Made by a program: the position numbers and the translations under genes
Source: Salinicoccus luteus DSM 17002
GTDB lineage: Bacteria; Bacillota; Bacilli; Staphylococcales; Salinicoccaceae
Length of the DNA stretch: 64,000 nucleotides
Assembly: GCF_000712035.1 (NCBI RefSeq)
Contig: NZ_JONV01000007.1
Span: 124,001 to 188,000 of the forward strand
Reading direction: 5' to 3'
In this document: one piece after another, positions 7,756 through 17,506 of the stretch
How positions within the stretch are numbered: the stretch's first letter is position 1
Layout of the letters: each line of letters begins with the position of its first letter
Notes under the pieces: model-generated
The model's database searches: none
What the model saw: the letters and a program-made list of their open reading frames with translations, nothing else
Told to the model about the DNA's origin: nothing

Positions 7756-9193
7756 ATGGCCACAGGCCGAAAACATTCCAGAATGTGAAGGCGACAAGGA
7801 TCGTGGCAAGGGCACTGATGATGGTGATGACGATGCCCGGCTTCACAAGGTCCTTCTGCCTGATGCGCCCCTCATTGTAGATGATGACATTCGGCATCGA
7901 CTGGATGGCCAGGATGAAGCCGAACAGCAGGGTGATGGATGTGACGAAGGTCATCATGACTGGATTGAGGCCCACTTCGACTGAAATCGTAATGATGATC
8001 GGCACGAGTGTGACGACGGCAGTCGAGATATTGGTGACGACCATGTGGTAGAGCTGGGAGATGATGATCACCGTCACCATCGCAATCCAGGGGTTCGAGA
8101 ACAGCTGGACCAGGGTATCCGTCAGCAGGGCGTCCGTCAGGACATCCAGTGCACCGGATTCGGTCAGGGCATACCCGAGTGACAGAGATGCGCCGATCAG
8201 CAGGATGAGGTCAAAATTGATGTTGACGACCTCCTTCCATTTTACGAAGCCGATCTTCGGCAGTGTAATCAGGACGACCGCGAGCATCGCCGGGATGACC
8301 GGGTGGAAGCCATGCACGGATTCGAGCATCCACAGCACCACAGTGAGGATGAGCACGGCGATGCATTTCCATTCGGCCACGGACAGTTTCCCGAACGCCC
8401 TGTAGGCGGTTTCCATCTCCTTATGTAACGACTCCGTATCGACCTCTTCCGGTGGGTAGAACCATAGCAGGACGAACGGGATGACGATTGTCAGTATGAC
8501 CCACAGCGGCAGGGCGTAGAGGAACCATTGGAGGTAGGTGATGCTGTACTCCGTATAGGCGTTCAGCAGCTCGACGGCAAGTATATTGCTGACGGCACCG
8601 GTCAATACACCGACGGCACTGAGGTTGGTGGCGAAAGCGATGCCGACCATGATCAGCCTGCTGTAGTTCGACGACTCCCCCGCCCCGATGCTGTCCACCA
8701 CCCGTGTTGCCAACGGCAGCAGGAGCGTGGCCCGTACACTATTGGTCGGGATGAAGAATGCAAGGAGCTGGATCAGCACGAATATCCCGATGAAAAGCCT
8801 CTTGAGCGAGGTTCCGAGCCTATAGACGAGCCCGTATGAAATCCTTGGAATCAGCGTCGTCTGACCGACTCCCTGGACAAGCATGACTCCTGCGACCACG
8901 AGGAAGACGGCCGGTGAGGAGAACCCGGAGAGCATGACATCGATGCTTACTGTCTGCAGTATGACGAGCAGGACCATGATGACCATCGACGTCATGCCGA
9001 AAGGGATCGGCTCGAAAGCCCACAGGATGAGTCCGAGCAGCAGAATCGACAGGGCGCTGCCTGCCGTCCAGCTGACTTCCGGAGTGATGGCGGCATATGC
9101 CAGTGAAATGAGGAATACGGCGGCCGCCAGCGACAATATGATGTTTTGGCGGGTGATGACGAATTCCGTCAAAAATTTATGACCGTTTTTCAC
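7754..9193 (-). CDS. SLC13/DASS family (INDY-type) carboxylate:sodium symporter, copy 1
   Basis: This is a polytopic membrane protein of 479 residues with about 11-12 hydrophobic segments. It belongs to the divalent anion:sodium symporter group, which imports C4-C6 di- and tricarboxylates or sulfate. Recognisable blocks include PFGMTSMVIMVLL, TNSVRATLLLPLA and VTNISTAVVTLVPI. The start is GTG 9193 with AAAGAGAUG upstream. A paralogue lies at 20469-21899 and shares block order throughout, including a C-terminus ending in a glycine-hydrophobic-Trp-Pro sequence. The MFS gene lies 38 bp upstream on the same strand, so the two may be co-transcribed. Substrate is unknown. Confidence 0.87.
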   Translation of the reverse strand: MKNGHKFLTEFVITRQNIILSLAAAVFLISLAYAAITPEVSWTAGSALSILLLGLILWAFEPIPFGMTSMVIMVLLVILQTVSIDVMLSGFSSPAVFLVVAGVMLVQGVGQTTLIPRISYGLVYRLGTSLKRLFIGIFVLIQLLAFFIPTNSVRATLLLPLATRVVDSIGAGESSNYSRLIMVGIAFATNLSAVGVLTGAVSNILAVELLNAYTEYSITYLQWFLYALPLWVILTIVIPFVLLWFYPPEEVDTESLHKEMETAYRAFGKLSVAEWKCIAVLILTVVLWMLESVHGFHPVIPAMLAVVLITLPKIGFVKWKEVVNINFDLILLIGASLSLGYALTESGALDVLTDALLTDTLVQLFSNPWIAMVTVIIISQLYHMVVTNISTAVVTLVPIIITISVEVGLNPVMMTFVTSITLLFGFILAIQSMPNVIIYNEGRIRQKDLVKPGIVITIISALATILVAFTFWNVFGLWP

Positions 9194-9231
9194 GTGATCA
9201 TCTCTTTTTCGTGAGTGTAGTTTTTAATGGA

Positions 9232-10398
9232 TCATGCGCTTTTGCCTTCATGCCTGCCGTATACCATGTAGTACACGACGGCCCCTGCTGCGACAAGCAG
9301 GACCATCGAACTGTACAGTCCGCTGTAGCCGAGGGTCGGCACCAGTGTGCCGAGAATGTATGAGCCCACACCGAGGCCGAAATCGAGGGCGATGAAATAG
9401 GTGGAGGTTGCAAGACCGACATTCTTTGCATCCGCCACCTTGATGCAGAGCGCCTGGGTGATCGATTGGAAGTTTCCGTACCCGAAGCCGAGCAGTACGC
9501 CAGAAAGCAGCAGCATGAAGCCGGAAGTCGTCTGTCCGAGCACCAGGTACCCGATGCCCAGTACGGCAAAAGCCGGGTAGATGACGATATTCGCCCCCTT
9601 CTGGTCCATGAGGCGTCCCGTTATGGGCCGCGTAATCAGTATGACGATGGCATAGACGAGGAAGAAGTAGCTCGAAGCGGCGAAGATGTTCTGTTCTTCT
9701 GCAAACAGGGCGATGAACGAGAGCACCGTCGAATATGTCATGCAGATGATCAGCACCACAATGCCGATCGGCATGGCGTTCCTGTCGATCCATTCAAATT
9801 TCGGCTTCGGTTCTTTTGTCAGGTCGATTGTAGTGTTGTCGGTCCTGATGAAGATCGTGAACACACTTGCGATCAGGACGAGCGTGAATACGATCAGAAA
9901 CAGCATCTGATAGTCGATGTGCTGAAGGAGGAAGAAGGCCATGAAGGGCCCGAGGGCCGTCGCCATGACGAAGCTCAGACTGAAGTAACTGATCCCTTCC
10001 CCCCTGCGCGACCTCGGCAGGGCAAGTGCTGCAATCGTCCCCACCGCTGTCGTTGCAACTCCGTTGGCCAGCCCGTTGAAGAAGCGGACGATCAGCAGCA
10101 GTTGAAGATTGTCTGCGACAAAATACAGTCCATAGGTGACGATGAACATGGCGGTACCGATATACATGATCTTTTTGGCGCCCATCAGGCTCAGCTGATG
10201 TCCGGTCAGCACCCTGCCGATCAGCGATCCGACGATGAAGATGCCGGCAACCAGTCCGGCCGTACTGGTCGATACTCCGAACTCATCCACTGCGTAGCCA
10301 CTGATTGTGACCATCAGCAGGAACATCGCAAGCATGATGAAGAAGTTGAATATGAATACAATGATAAAATCCTTCGTCCAGAGACGTTCTCTATCCAT
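9232..10398 (-). CDS. MFS transporter (12-TM), substrate unknown
   Basis: The product has 388 residues and about 12 membrane segments, with MFS signatures: GRVLTGHQLSLMGAKKIMYIG in loop 2-3 and ITRPITGRLMDQKGAN in the second half. It looks like a small-molecule effluxer or sugar-acid carrier of the major facilitator superfamily. The start at 10398 has AAGGAAUGG upstream. A perfect 16-bp palindrome sits 33 bp before the start, suggesting control by a dimeric regulator. The gene precedes the DASS carrier with a 38-bp gap. I cannot assign a substrate. Confidence 0.85.
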   Translation of the reverse strand: MDRERLWTKDFIIVFIFNFFIMLAMFLLMVTISGYAVDEFGVSTSTAGLVAGIFIVGSLIGRVLTGHQLSLMGAKKIMYIGTAMFIVTYGLYFVADNLQLLLIVRFFNGLANGVATTAVGTIAALALPRSRRGEGISYFSLSFVMATALGPFMAFFLLQHIDYQMLFLIVFTLVLIASVFTIFIRTDNTTIDLTKEPKPKFEWIDRNAMPIGIVVLIICMTYSTVLSFIALFAEEQNIFAASSYFFLVYAIVILITRPITGRLMDQKGANIVIYPAFAVLGIGYLVLGQTTSGFMLLLSGVLLGFGYGNFQSITQALCIKVADAKNVGLATSTYFIALDFGLGVGSYILGTLVPTLGYSGLYSSMVLLVAAGAVVYYMVYGRHEGKSA

Positions 10399-10430
10399 TT
10401 GACCATTCCTTAATATGTAAGACTCTTTGA

Positions 10431-10446
10431 ATATGACTAGTCATAT
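10431..10446. promoter_or_regulatory. perfect 16-bp palindrome upstream of the MFS gene, candidate operator
   Basis: ATATGACTAGTCATAT is fully self-complementary. On the minus strand it follows TATGAT, a plausible -10 box, so a bound dimer would block the start of transcription. MarR- and TetR-type repressors use sites of this size, but the cognate regulator is not evident in the window. Confidence 0.55.
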
Positions 10447-10472
10447 CATACCATAATTGCCCTGCAGACCAG

Positions 10473-10503
10473 AAAAAAATACCGGCTCCATGAGCCGGTA
10501 TTC
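10473..10503 (-). terminator. terminator of gltBD
   Basis: The stem AATACCGGCTC / GAGCCGGTATT with a 3-base loop is followed by a 7-T run on the minus strand, directly after the gltD stop codon. Confidence 0.92.
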
Positions 10504-10506
10504 CAC

Positions 10507-11967
10507 TTATGAGTATATTTTGTTCTGCACTGCAAACTTATGTGCCTGACGGGCAACCTCGCGTCCTTCCTTGATCGCCCAGACGACGAGGCTCTGCCCA
10601 CGCCTTGCATCTCCGGCAGCGAAGACCTTCCTTTTGTTCGTCTTGTAGTCATTGTCGTCAGCTGCGATCTTGTTGTTCGTCATCTGCAGCTGGAACGCTT
10701 TCGGCAATTCGCTCTCCACGCCTTCAAAACCGATGGAGAGGAGTACAAGGTCCGCCTTGAAATAGCGTTCCTGGTCTTCCATTGTGATGTCATTCAAAGG
10801 CTGCTGGCTGAGCACCTGCGTATTGATCCCCTTCAGGTCGCCGATGAGATCGACATCATATGCCATCGTCTGCACGCCGTAGGCGCGCGGCTCCTGGCCG
10901 AATGCCCCCTCGTATTCAGCATGGGCATAGTCGAGTTTGAACACCTGCTTCTGAAGCGGCCAGAATGGATTGCCATCCACCTTGTCCGGCAGACGGTCAT
11001 ATTTGTTCAGCTGGAAGACGGATTTGCATCCTTCCCTCAGCGACATCGCTACACAGTCGGCTCCGGTGTCCCCGCCGCCGATGACGATGACATGCTTGTC
11101 CTTTGCGGTGATGCTTGGTTCTTCGATTTCGCCGAACTGGTACTGCGTCTGTTCAGTCAGATAGTCCATTGCGAACTGTATATCCTTGCTCTGTCTGCCT
11201 TCAAGCTTCAAGTCCCTCTGCTTGCGTGCACCAGTCGCCACAATGATGGCATCGTACTTTTCATCGAGTTCGTCATATGTCACATCTTCGCCGACGTTGA
11301 CATCACAGATGAACTGGATGCCTGCGGCCTCCATCAGTTCCACCCTGCGTTCCACTACAGCCTTATCAAGCTTCATGTTTGGTATGCCGTATCTGAGCAG
11401 ACCACCGGGCTTGATGTCCCTTTCATACACATCGACATTATGTCCCCATGAATTCAGTTCGTCTGCAGCAGTCAGGCCGGCAGGTCCGCTTCCGATGATG
11501 GCTATGCGTGTATCCAGTCTGTGGTTCGGCATTCTTGGCTCGACCCATCCCTGCTCAAAGGCTTCATCGATGATTGTGCGTTCAATGCCTTTGATTGCGA
11601 CCGGATCGTTGTTGATCGAAAGCACACATGAAGATTCACACGGCGCCGGACATACATTTCCGGTGAACTCCGGGAAATTGTTTGTTTCGGAAAGGCGTCT
11701 GTAGGCCTCCTTGAACTGCCCTTTATAGACAAGATCATTCCATTCGGGAATGTAGTTGCCGATCGGGCAGCCGACGGTCTCCTTCCCTACACCGACACCT
11801 GTCTGGCAGAATGGCGTGCCGCATTCCATACAGCGCGCCCCCTGCTCTTGTGCATCTTCATTACAGAAGCGATGCTGGAACGCCTCATAATTCGAAACTC
11901 TTGCTTTCAGATCTTCTTCCGACTGAGACTTTCTCTGATGTTTCATAAACCCTTTGAACTCACCCAT
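10507..11967 (-). CDS. gltD: glutamate synthase (NADPH) small subunit
   Basis: This 486-residue FAD protein passes electrons from NADPH to the large subunit for conversion of glutamine plus 2-oxoglutarate into two glutamates. The N-terminal half carries Fe-S cysteine clusters (RCMECGTPFCQ, GCPIGN, CPAPCESSC). Two Rossmann folds follow (IIGSGPAGL near 150-160 and VIGGGDTGAD near 290). Length is normal for the family. The start at 11967 has AAGGAGCG 8 bases upstream. The gene lies 16 bp downstream of gltB, so they form an operon ending at a strong terminator. Confidence 0.96.
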   Translation of the reverse strand: MGEFKGFMKHQRKSQSEEDLKARVSNYEAFQHRFCNEDAQEQGARCMECGTPFCQTGVGVGKETVGCPIGNYIPEWNDLVYKGQFKEAYRRLSETNNFPEFTGNVCPAPCESSCVLSINNDPVAIKGIERTIIDEAFEQGWVEPRMPNHRLDTRIAIIGSGPAGLTAADELNSWGHNVDVYERDIKPGGLLRYGIPNMKLDKAVVERRVELMEAAGIQFICDVNVGEDVTYDELDEKYDAIIVATGARKQRDLKLEGRQSKDIQFAMDYLTEQTQYQFGEIEEPSITAKDKHVIVIGGGDTGADCVAMSLREGCKSVFQLNKYDRLPDKVDGNPFWPLQKQVFKLDYAHAEYEGAFGQEPRAYGVQTMAYDVDLIGDLKGINTQVLSQQPLNDITMEDQERYFKADLVLLSIGFEGVESELPKAFQLQMTNNKIAADDNDYKTNKRKVFAAGDARRGQSLVVWAIKEGREVARQAHKFAVQNKIYS

Positions 11968-11983
11968 CTCACATCGCTCCTTC

Positions 11984-14900
11984 CTAGAATATATTCATCT
12001 TCTCAAGTTCTTTTTCTTCAACTATCAATTCGCCATTGAACGCCTTCAGTTCTGCATCCTTCAGGGAGTAGCTGTTCTCGAGGCCATACCTGATCCTCTG
12101 CTGCATCCTCCTGTATTCGACAGGGATGACCTTGATGACTTCAATTTCACCGGATTCGATTTTTCCAATCGCCTCCTGGGCCCTCTGGCTGTTCGTGAAG
12201 TACTGGTGTCCGTAGAGCAGATGCTTCACCTTCTCCATTTCTTCATGGTCCTCCACCAGGCCGACTTCGATCATTTCATGGTTCATGTTGACCTGATTTT
12301 CGATGACCGACTTCCCATTTATGATATAGGCAATACCCCCGCTCATGCCCGCAGCGAAATTCTTCCCAATATCCCCGATGATGACTACACGGCCGCCTGT
12401 CATATACTCCAGCCCGTGGTCTCCAATACCTTCTACGACCACTTCTGCCCCACTGTTCCTGACGCCGAAACGCTCTCCGGCGACACCGTTGATGAACACC
12501 TGGCCCTTGATGGCGCCATACAGGCAGACATTGCCGACGATGATGTCACGGCTTCTTTCCTTGACCGGTGCCTGGACGATGACACGCCCACCGGATATGC
12601 CTTTGCCGACATAGTCGTTCAAGTCGCCCACATGGTGCATCGTCAGCCCTTGTGGAATGAAGGCGCCATAGCTCTGTCCGCCATGACCGAATGTATTGAC
12701 CTTGTATGTGTCATGGTCGAGTGCCTCCATGCCCTGGACGTTCGTGATCAGGCTGCCGAGTTGTGTACCGATGTTCCTGTGTCTGTTTTTGACATGATAG
12801 GCCGCTTCATGCGGTGCCCCTGCCTCCACTTTTTCCTTGAAATCAGGAAGAAGGTTGAGATCATCAAGAGACCATTCGAATGGATGCTTCTGCACGTCGA
12901 CTTTCCTTCTGTCTCCATCGATAGGTGTCAGTATTGGCGTAAGGTCGAGCTCACCAAGATGATGGTTCGCCGTCTTCTCCTTGTCCACTTCCAGGTGCTC
13001 CACGGCACCGACGAGATCATCCATAGACTTCAAGCCGAGTTCCGCCAGTATTTCACGGATGTCTTCAGCAATGAAGTGCATGAAGTTGACGACATGTTCC
13101 GCCTTTCCGGTATATAGTTTGCGCAGGTCGCCATTCTGTGTGGCGATGCCGACCGGACACGTATCCTTATGGCACACACGCATCATGACACAGCCGAGTA
13201 CGACAAGCGGTGCTGTCGCAAACGCGAACTCCTCGGCACCAAGTGCACATGCGATCGCAACGTCCCTGCCCGTCATGAGCTTGCCATCCGTCTCCAATGT
13301 CACTCTGGACCTCAGGCCATTGAGCTGCAGCGTCTGATGCGCTTCCGTCAGTCCGAGTTCCCAAGGCAGACCGGCGTGCTGGATGCTTGTCAGCGGAGAG
13401 GCGCCAGTACCGCCATCGAACCCGCTGATGACAATTTTATCTGCATAGGCTTTCGCAACACCCGCAGCAATCGTCCCGACACCATTTTTGGCAACCAGCT
13501 TTACGGAAATGTCCGCTTCCTTGTTGGCATTCTTAAGGTCATGTATCAGCTGTGCCAGGTCCTCGATGGAATAGATGTCGTGGTGCGGCGGTGGTGAGAT
13601 GAGTCCGACGCCCGGTGTGGAGTTCCTGATTTCAGCCACCCAAGGATAGACCTTCTGCCCCGGCAGCTGTCCACCTTCACCCGGCTTCGCCCCCTGGGCC
13701 ACCTTGATCTGGATCTCCTTCGCACTGTTCAGGTATTCGCTGTTCACACCGAATCGTCCGGAGGCCACCTGCTTGATGGCACTGTTCAGGTTCCTGCCGT
13801 CCGCTTTCGACTCAAACCGTTCCGGATTCTCTCCGCCCTCGCCACTGTTGCTGCGTCCACCGATCTGGTTCATCGCTTCGGCAAGCGTCTCGTGGGCTTC
13901 CTGCGACAGGGAACCGAAACTCATTGCGCCCGTCTTGAAGCGCTTGACGATTTCCTCCTTCGGTTCCACCTGGTCGATTGGAATCGGCCGGCGGGACTTG
14001 AACTTCAGCAGATGACGGATGCTGGAATGATGGCTGTCATGCATGTTTTGCCTGTATTCCTCATATGCCTGCTTGTCATTCGTCCGGCAGGCCGCCTGAA
14101 GCAGACGGATGGAATTCGGGTTGATGACATGATCCTCTCCCTGCTGGCGCCACTGGAACCTGCTTCCGGACTCCAGATACTCGAGTCTCCTGTCCTGCAT
14201 CTTTTTATTTCTGAAATCGATATCCTCGATGGAGAGTCCACCGATTTTCGATACGGCACCGCCAAAGTACTGGTCCATGACAGATTTTCCGATACCTACG
14301 GCTTCGAATACCTGGGCACCGTGATAGCTCTGCACCGTAGAGATGCCCATCTTCGCCATGACTTTGATGAGCCCCTCGGTCAATGCCTTGTTGTAGGCGC
14401 CGACCACCGTCTCATCCCCTTCCGATACGGAGACGAGCGTCTCCTGTGCAATATGCGGATAGACTGCATTGGCACCGAAGCCGATCAGTGTCGCCACATG
14501 ATGCACTTCGCGCACTTCCGCCGTCTTCACGACGATGCTTGTGAGCGTACGGCGTTCGTGGTCGATCAGTGCCTGATGAACCGCACTTGTCGCAAGGAGC
14601 GAAGGAATGGCATATCGCCCCTCCTCCTCAAGGATGCGTGCATCCGTCAGTACGAGCACGCCATGTTTTTCAGCCAGTTCTGCAGCCTGTGACTGGATAT
14701 GGGACAATGCATCCTTCAATGCACCTGTATATGTGATGTCGATTTCAGCAACCCCGAGCCGCTTCACATCTTCACGCGCAAGCACCCGCCCGTCGATGAC
14801 AGGCAGTTCGAGCTGTACACGGTCGACCGCCTTGACTCCAGGGTCGAGCAGATGCCCTTCCCTGCCGAGGTATGTGATCTCACTCGTGACGATCTTCTCG

Positions 14901-16453
14901 CGATAGGAATCAAGCGGCGGATTGGTGACCTGTGCAAAGTGCTGTTTGAAATAGTCGAACAGCAGCTTCGAATGGCTCGACAGGAAGGCGAGCGGCTGGT
15001 CGAAGCCCATCGCCCCGATCGGATCCTTCACCTGCGAAGTCAAAGGCTTCATGTACTTCTCTATATCTTCCTTCGTATATCCGAAGCGTACCAGTACATT
15101 GTGCAGTGTATCCTTGTCCAACGAACTGCGTTTGAATGGCGCCGGTTCCACATTTTCGCTGCGCTTCTGGTTCATCCATTCACTGTATGGCTTCGATGTT
15201 GCGATGCCGTGCTTCAGCTCATCGTTTTCGATGATCTTCGACTGGTCGAAATCGACAAGCAGCAGCTTGCCCGGACTGAGCTGCCCTTTATAGAGGATTT
15301 CGGACTCCTCGATGTCCACGACACCCACTTCCGAGGAGTAGATGATTTCATTGCTTTTCGTTACATAGTATCGTCCCGGACGCAGACCGTTGCGGTCTGT
15401 CAGCGCACCGAGCTTATGATTGTCACAGAAGCTGATCATCGTCGGCCCATCCCACGGCTCCATGAGATAGCTGTAGAATTCATAAAAGTCCTTGATGACC
15501 GGATTATCGTAGTCCTGATACTTCCATGGTTCAGGAATCATGATCATCGCCGCCTGTTCAGGCGGCATGGAGAGGCTCAGGAACTCCATGACATTATCGA
15601 CGATGGCGGAGTCACTGCCCGATTCGTCAATGATCGCTTCGACCCTTCTGCCCCTCTCACCGAACGTATCCACCAGCCACTGCTTCGTACGCGCCTTCAT
15701 CCAGTTCGAGTTGCCTTTGATGGTGTTGATCTCACCGTTATGCATCAGAAGACGGTTTGGATGGGCCCTTGCCCAGCTTGGGAATGTATTCGTACTGAAA
15801 CGGGAGTGGACGGAACCGAACTTCGATACGTAGCGCGGGTCACTGAGGTCCACATAGAACTGCCTGATCTGATCCGAACGCAGCCAGCCCTTATAGACGA
15901 TCGTCTCATTGGAGAAGGAAGCGACATAATGTTCGACATCAGCCGCTTCAAGCGCCTGCTCGATCATTTTCCTCATGAAGTAGAGGTCGAGGGCGTCACT
16001 GCAGTCCGTAATCACCTGCATGAACTGCGGGAGTGTTTCACGGACGTTATCCGCCAGGGCACCTTCGTCGACCGGAAGTTCCCTGAAGGAAATCACATGC
16101 TGCCCCTCCGCTTCCACCGTCTTCTCTACAATTTCCCTGAAAGTTTCAAGAGATGCCTGACTGTCGATCAGGTACATCCCGACAGAGTATTGACCGAATT
16201 CCGGCAGCGCCTCCACTTCCTCTTCCAGGAGCGCATGCGGAATTTCAGTCATGATACCAGCGCCATCACCAGTGATGCCGTCAGCGCCGACACCTCCCCG
16301 ATGATCTAACCTCTCTAACATTTCAAGAGATTTGATGACAATTCCATGGGAGCGCACATTATCCATGTTGGCATAGAATCCAATACCACATGCATCATGC
16401 TCGTTCATGAAATGATATAAACCTTCTTGTTTAATTGGCTGATACAAACTCAT
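11984..16453 (-). CDS. gltB: glutamate synthase large subunit
   Basis: The product has 1489 residues. A type II glutamine amidotransferase domain (about 20-420) begins after a short propeptide, with the nucleophile Cys22 in HDACGIGF. A central domain, the FMN/2-oxoglutarate-binding synthase domain (about 800-1180) and a GXGXG beta-helix (about 1230-1470) follow. The 3Fe-4S cysteines appear in CVMMRVCHKDTCPVG. It makes glutamate from glutamine-derived ammonia. The start at 16453 has AAGAGGTG upstream. The layout of gltB-gltD with divergent gltC matches Bacillus gltAB-gltC. The size and intact motifs suggest a fully functional enzyme. Confidence 0.97.
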   Translation of the reverse strand: MSLYQPIKQEGLYHFMNEHDACGIGFYANMDNVRSHGIVIKSLEMLERLDHRGGVGADGITGDGAGIMTEIPHALLEEEVEALPEFGQYSVGMYLIDSQASLETFREIVEKTVEAEGQHVISFRELPVDEGALADNVRETLPQFMQVITDCSDALDLYFMRKMIEQALEAADVEHYVASFSNETIVYKGWLRSDQIRQFYVDLSDPRYVSKFGSVHSRFSTNTFPSWARAHPNRLLMHNGEINTIKGNSNWMKARTKQWLVDTFGERGRRVEAIIDESGSDSAIVDNVMEFLSLSMPPEQAAMIMIPEPWKYQDYDNPVIKDFYEFYSYLMEPWDGPTMISFCDNHKLGALTDRNGLRPGRYYVTKSNEIIYSSEVGVVDIEESEILYKGQLSPGKLLLVDFDQSKIIENDELKHGIATSKPYSEWMNQKRSENVEPAPFKRSSLDKDTLHNVLVRFGYTKEDIEKYMKPLTSQVKDPIGAMGFDQPLAFLSSHSKLLFDYFKQHFAQVTNPPLDSYREKIVTSEITYLGREGHLLDPGVKAVDRVQLELPVIDGRVLAREDVKRLGVAEIDITYTGALKDALSHIQSQAAELAEKHGVLVLTDARILEEEGRYAIPSLLATSAVHQALIDHERRTLTSIVVKTAEVREVHHVATLIGFGANAVYPHIAQETLVSVSEGDETVVGAYNKALTEGLIKVMAKMGISTVQSYHGAQVFEAVGIGKSVMDQYFGGAVSKIGGLSIEDIDFRNKKMQDRRLEYLESGSRFQWRQQGEDHVINPNSIRLLQAACRTNDKQAYEEYRQNMHDSHHSSIRHLLKFKSRRPIPIDQVEPKEEIVKRFKTGAMSFGSLSQEAHETLAEAMNQIGGRSNSGEGGENPERFESKADGRNLNSAIKQVASGRFGVNSEYLNSAKEIQIKVAQGAKPGEGGQLPGQKVYPWVAEIRNSTPGVGLISPPPHHDIYSIEDLAQLIHDLKNANKEADISVKLVAKNGVGTIAAGVAKAYADKIVISGFDGGTGASPLTSIQHAGLPWELGLTEAHQTLQLNGLRSRVTLETDGKLMTGRDVAIACALGAEEFAFATAPLVVLGCVMMRVCHKDTCPVGIATQNGDLRKLYTGKAEHVVNFMHFIAEDIREILAELGLKSMDDLVGAVEHLEVDKEKTANHHLGELDLTPILTPIDGDRRKVDVQKHPFEWSLDDLNLLPDFKEKVEAGAPHEAAYHVKNRHRNIGTQLGSLITNVQGMEALDHDTYKVNTFGHGGQSYGAFIPQGLTMHHVGDLNDYVGKGISGGRVIVQAPVKERSRDIIVGNVCLYGAIKGQVFINGVAGERFGVRNSGAEVVVEGIGDHGLEYMTGGRVVIIGDIGKNFAAGMSGGIAYIINGKSVIENQVNMNHEMIEVGLVEDHEEMEKVKHLLYGHQYFTNSQRAQEAIGKIESGEIEVIKVIPVEYRRMQQRIRYGLENSYSLKDAELKAFNGELIVEEKELEKMNIF

Positions 16454-16523
16454 ATCAGGTCACCTCTTTTTCAGAATATTTTAGTAAGTATATACTACCA
16501 TTAAACCTACCTATACAATCAAT

Positions 16524-16536
16524 ATATCAATGATAT
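16524..16536. promoter_or_regulatory. gltC-gltB intergenic dyad, candidate GltC box
   Basis: ATATCA-A-TGATAT is a 13-bp interrupted palindrome in the 118-bp divergent gap. A second near-palindrome, ATATTAATAT, follows it. On the plus strand TATAAT (16534-16539) gives the gltC -10 box, overlapping the dyad, which fits the autorepression known for GltC. On the minus strand TTGTAT and TATATA spaced 18 bases make a plausible gltB promoter further left. Confidence 0.5.
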
Positions 16537-16571
16537 AATATTAATATCAGAATTAGATTGATGGTGAAAAT

Positions 16572-17453
16572 ATGGAGATAAAACAGTTGAAATACTTTAT
16601 CGAAACCGCCAGGCAGGAACACATGACGGAAGCTGCCCTGTCCCTGAACGTCGCCCAGTCGGCACTTTCAAGACAGATTGGGCTTCTGGAGGAAGACTTG
16701 GGGATCAAGCTTTTCAAAAGGGTCGGACGGAACATCAAATTGACAGATGAAGGAAGAATATTTTTTGAAGATGCTGTCAATATCATGGAATCGGTGGAAA
16801 AATCGAGGGAGAAGCTGAATGCAGAGGCCATCCAAAAAAGATATACATTAAATATCCACCTCACCCGTTCAGATATGACCTCCAAGGTGCTGCAGTCGCT
16901 GAACCAGTTTCTGAGGCAGAATGAAGAGATCGAATTCAATATCCACACATTGGATGAATCATCCATTGAAGACAGGCTTTTGGATGAAACACTCGATATC
17001 GTCATTTCTGCCCAAAGGACTGAAGATCCTCTCATACAGAGTGCCCTTCTATTCGAGCAGAACTATCATTATGTATTCCGTGAAAGCAACAGGGTCCAGC
17101 TGCCGACACAGGCATCCCTGAATGAACTGGAGGAATTTCCACTCATCTCCTTCCAGCCGGTATTCGACATCAGTCAGATGTTCAAGAGGCGCAGCATCGA
17201 AATATATCAGGATATGACGATCATCCAGCATCTGCTGATCGAGCATGGCCACGTGGCGATACTCACTCATGAAGAGGCAAAGCAGCTCACCTACAGCTAT
17301 CCGAAGTTCACCGTCCACAGCCTCAATCATCTGAACATCAAGCATCCCATGTATGTCAGCATGCGCAAGGATAACCAGAAACCCTTCGTGAAGAGATGGT
17401 ACAGCCAGCTGCGCCAGACCTTCAGCCCTTTATTCGACCCCTACTCCGATTAG
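16572..17453 (+). CDS. gltC: LysR-type regulator of glutamate synthase genes
   Basis: This 293-residue LysR family regulator has an N-terminal winged helix (MEIKQLKYFIETARQEHMTEAAL to about residue 60, with VAQSALSRQIGLLEEDLG as the recognition helix region) and a periplasmic-binding-like effector domain (about 90-285). Its start is 118 bp from the divergent gltB start, the same layout as B. subtilis gltC-gltAB, where it activates glutamate synthase when nitrogen and carbon status allow. Effector binding (2-oxoglutarate or glutamate) is known for the family, not visible here. Function is assigned on family plus position. Confidence 0.9.
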   Translation: MEIKQLKYFIETARQEHMTEAALSLNVAQSALSRQIGLLEEDLGIKLFKRVGRNIKLTDEGRIFFEDAVNIMESVEKSREKLNAEAIQKRYTLNIHLTRSDMTSKVLQSLNQFLRQNEEIEFNIHTLDESSIEDRLLDETLDIVISAQRTEDPLIQSALLFEQNYHYVFRESNRVQLPTQASLNELEEFPLISFQPVFDISQMFKRRSIEIYQDMTIIQHLLIEHGHVAILTHEEAKQLTYSYPKFTVHSLNHLNIKHPMYVSMRKDNQKPFVKRWYSQLRQTFSPLFDPYSD

Positions 17454-17506
17454 GGGACCGAAGAATTGGGTAGAAGGGATACAGTTATCAAATAGGAGGG
17501 AATTTC

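Noticed and set aside
14699..16309. A 536-codon open frame on the plus strand opposite gltB
   Set aside because: It lies wholly antisense to the well-conserved gltB frame, has no ribosome binding site and its translation resembles no family. Long antisense frames are expected opposite codon-biased genes.
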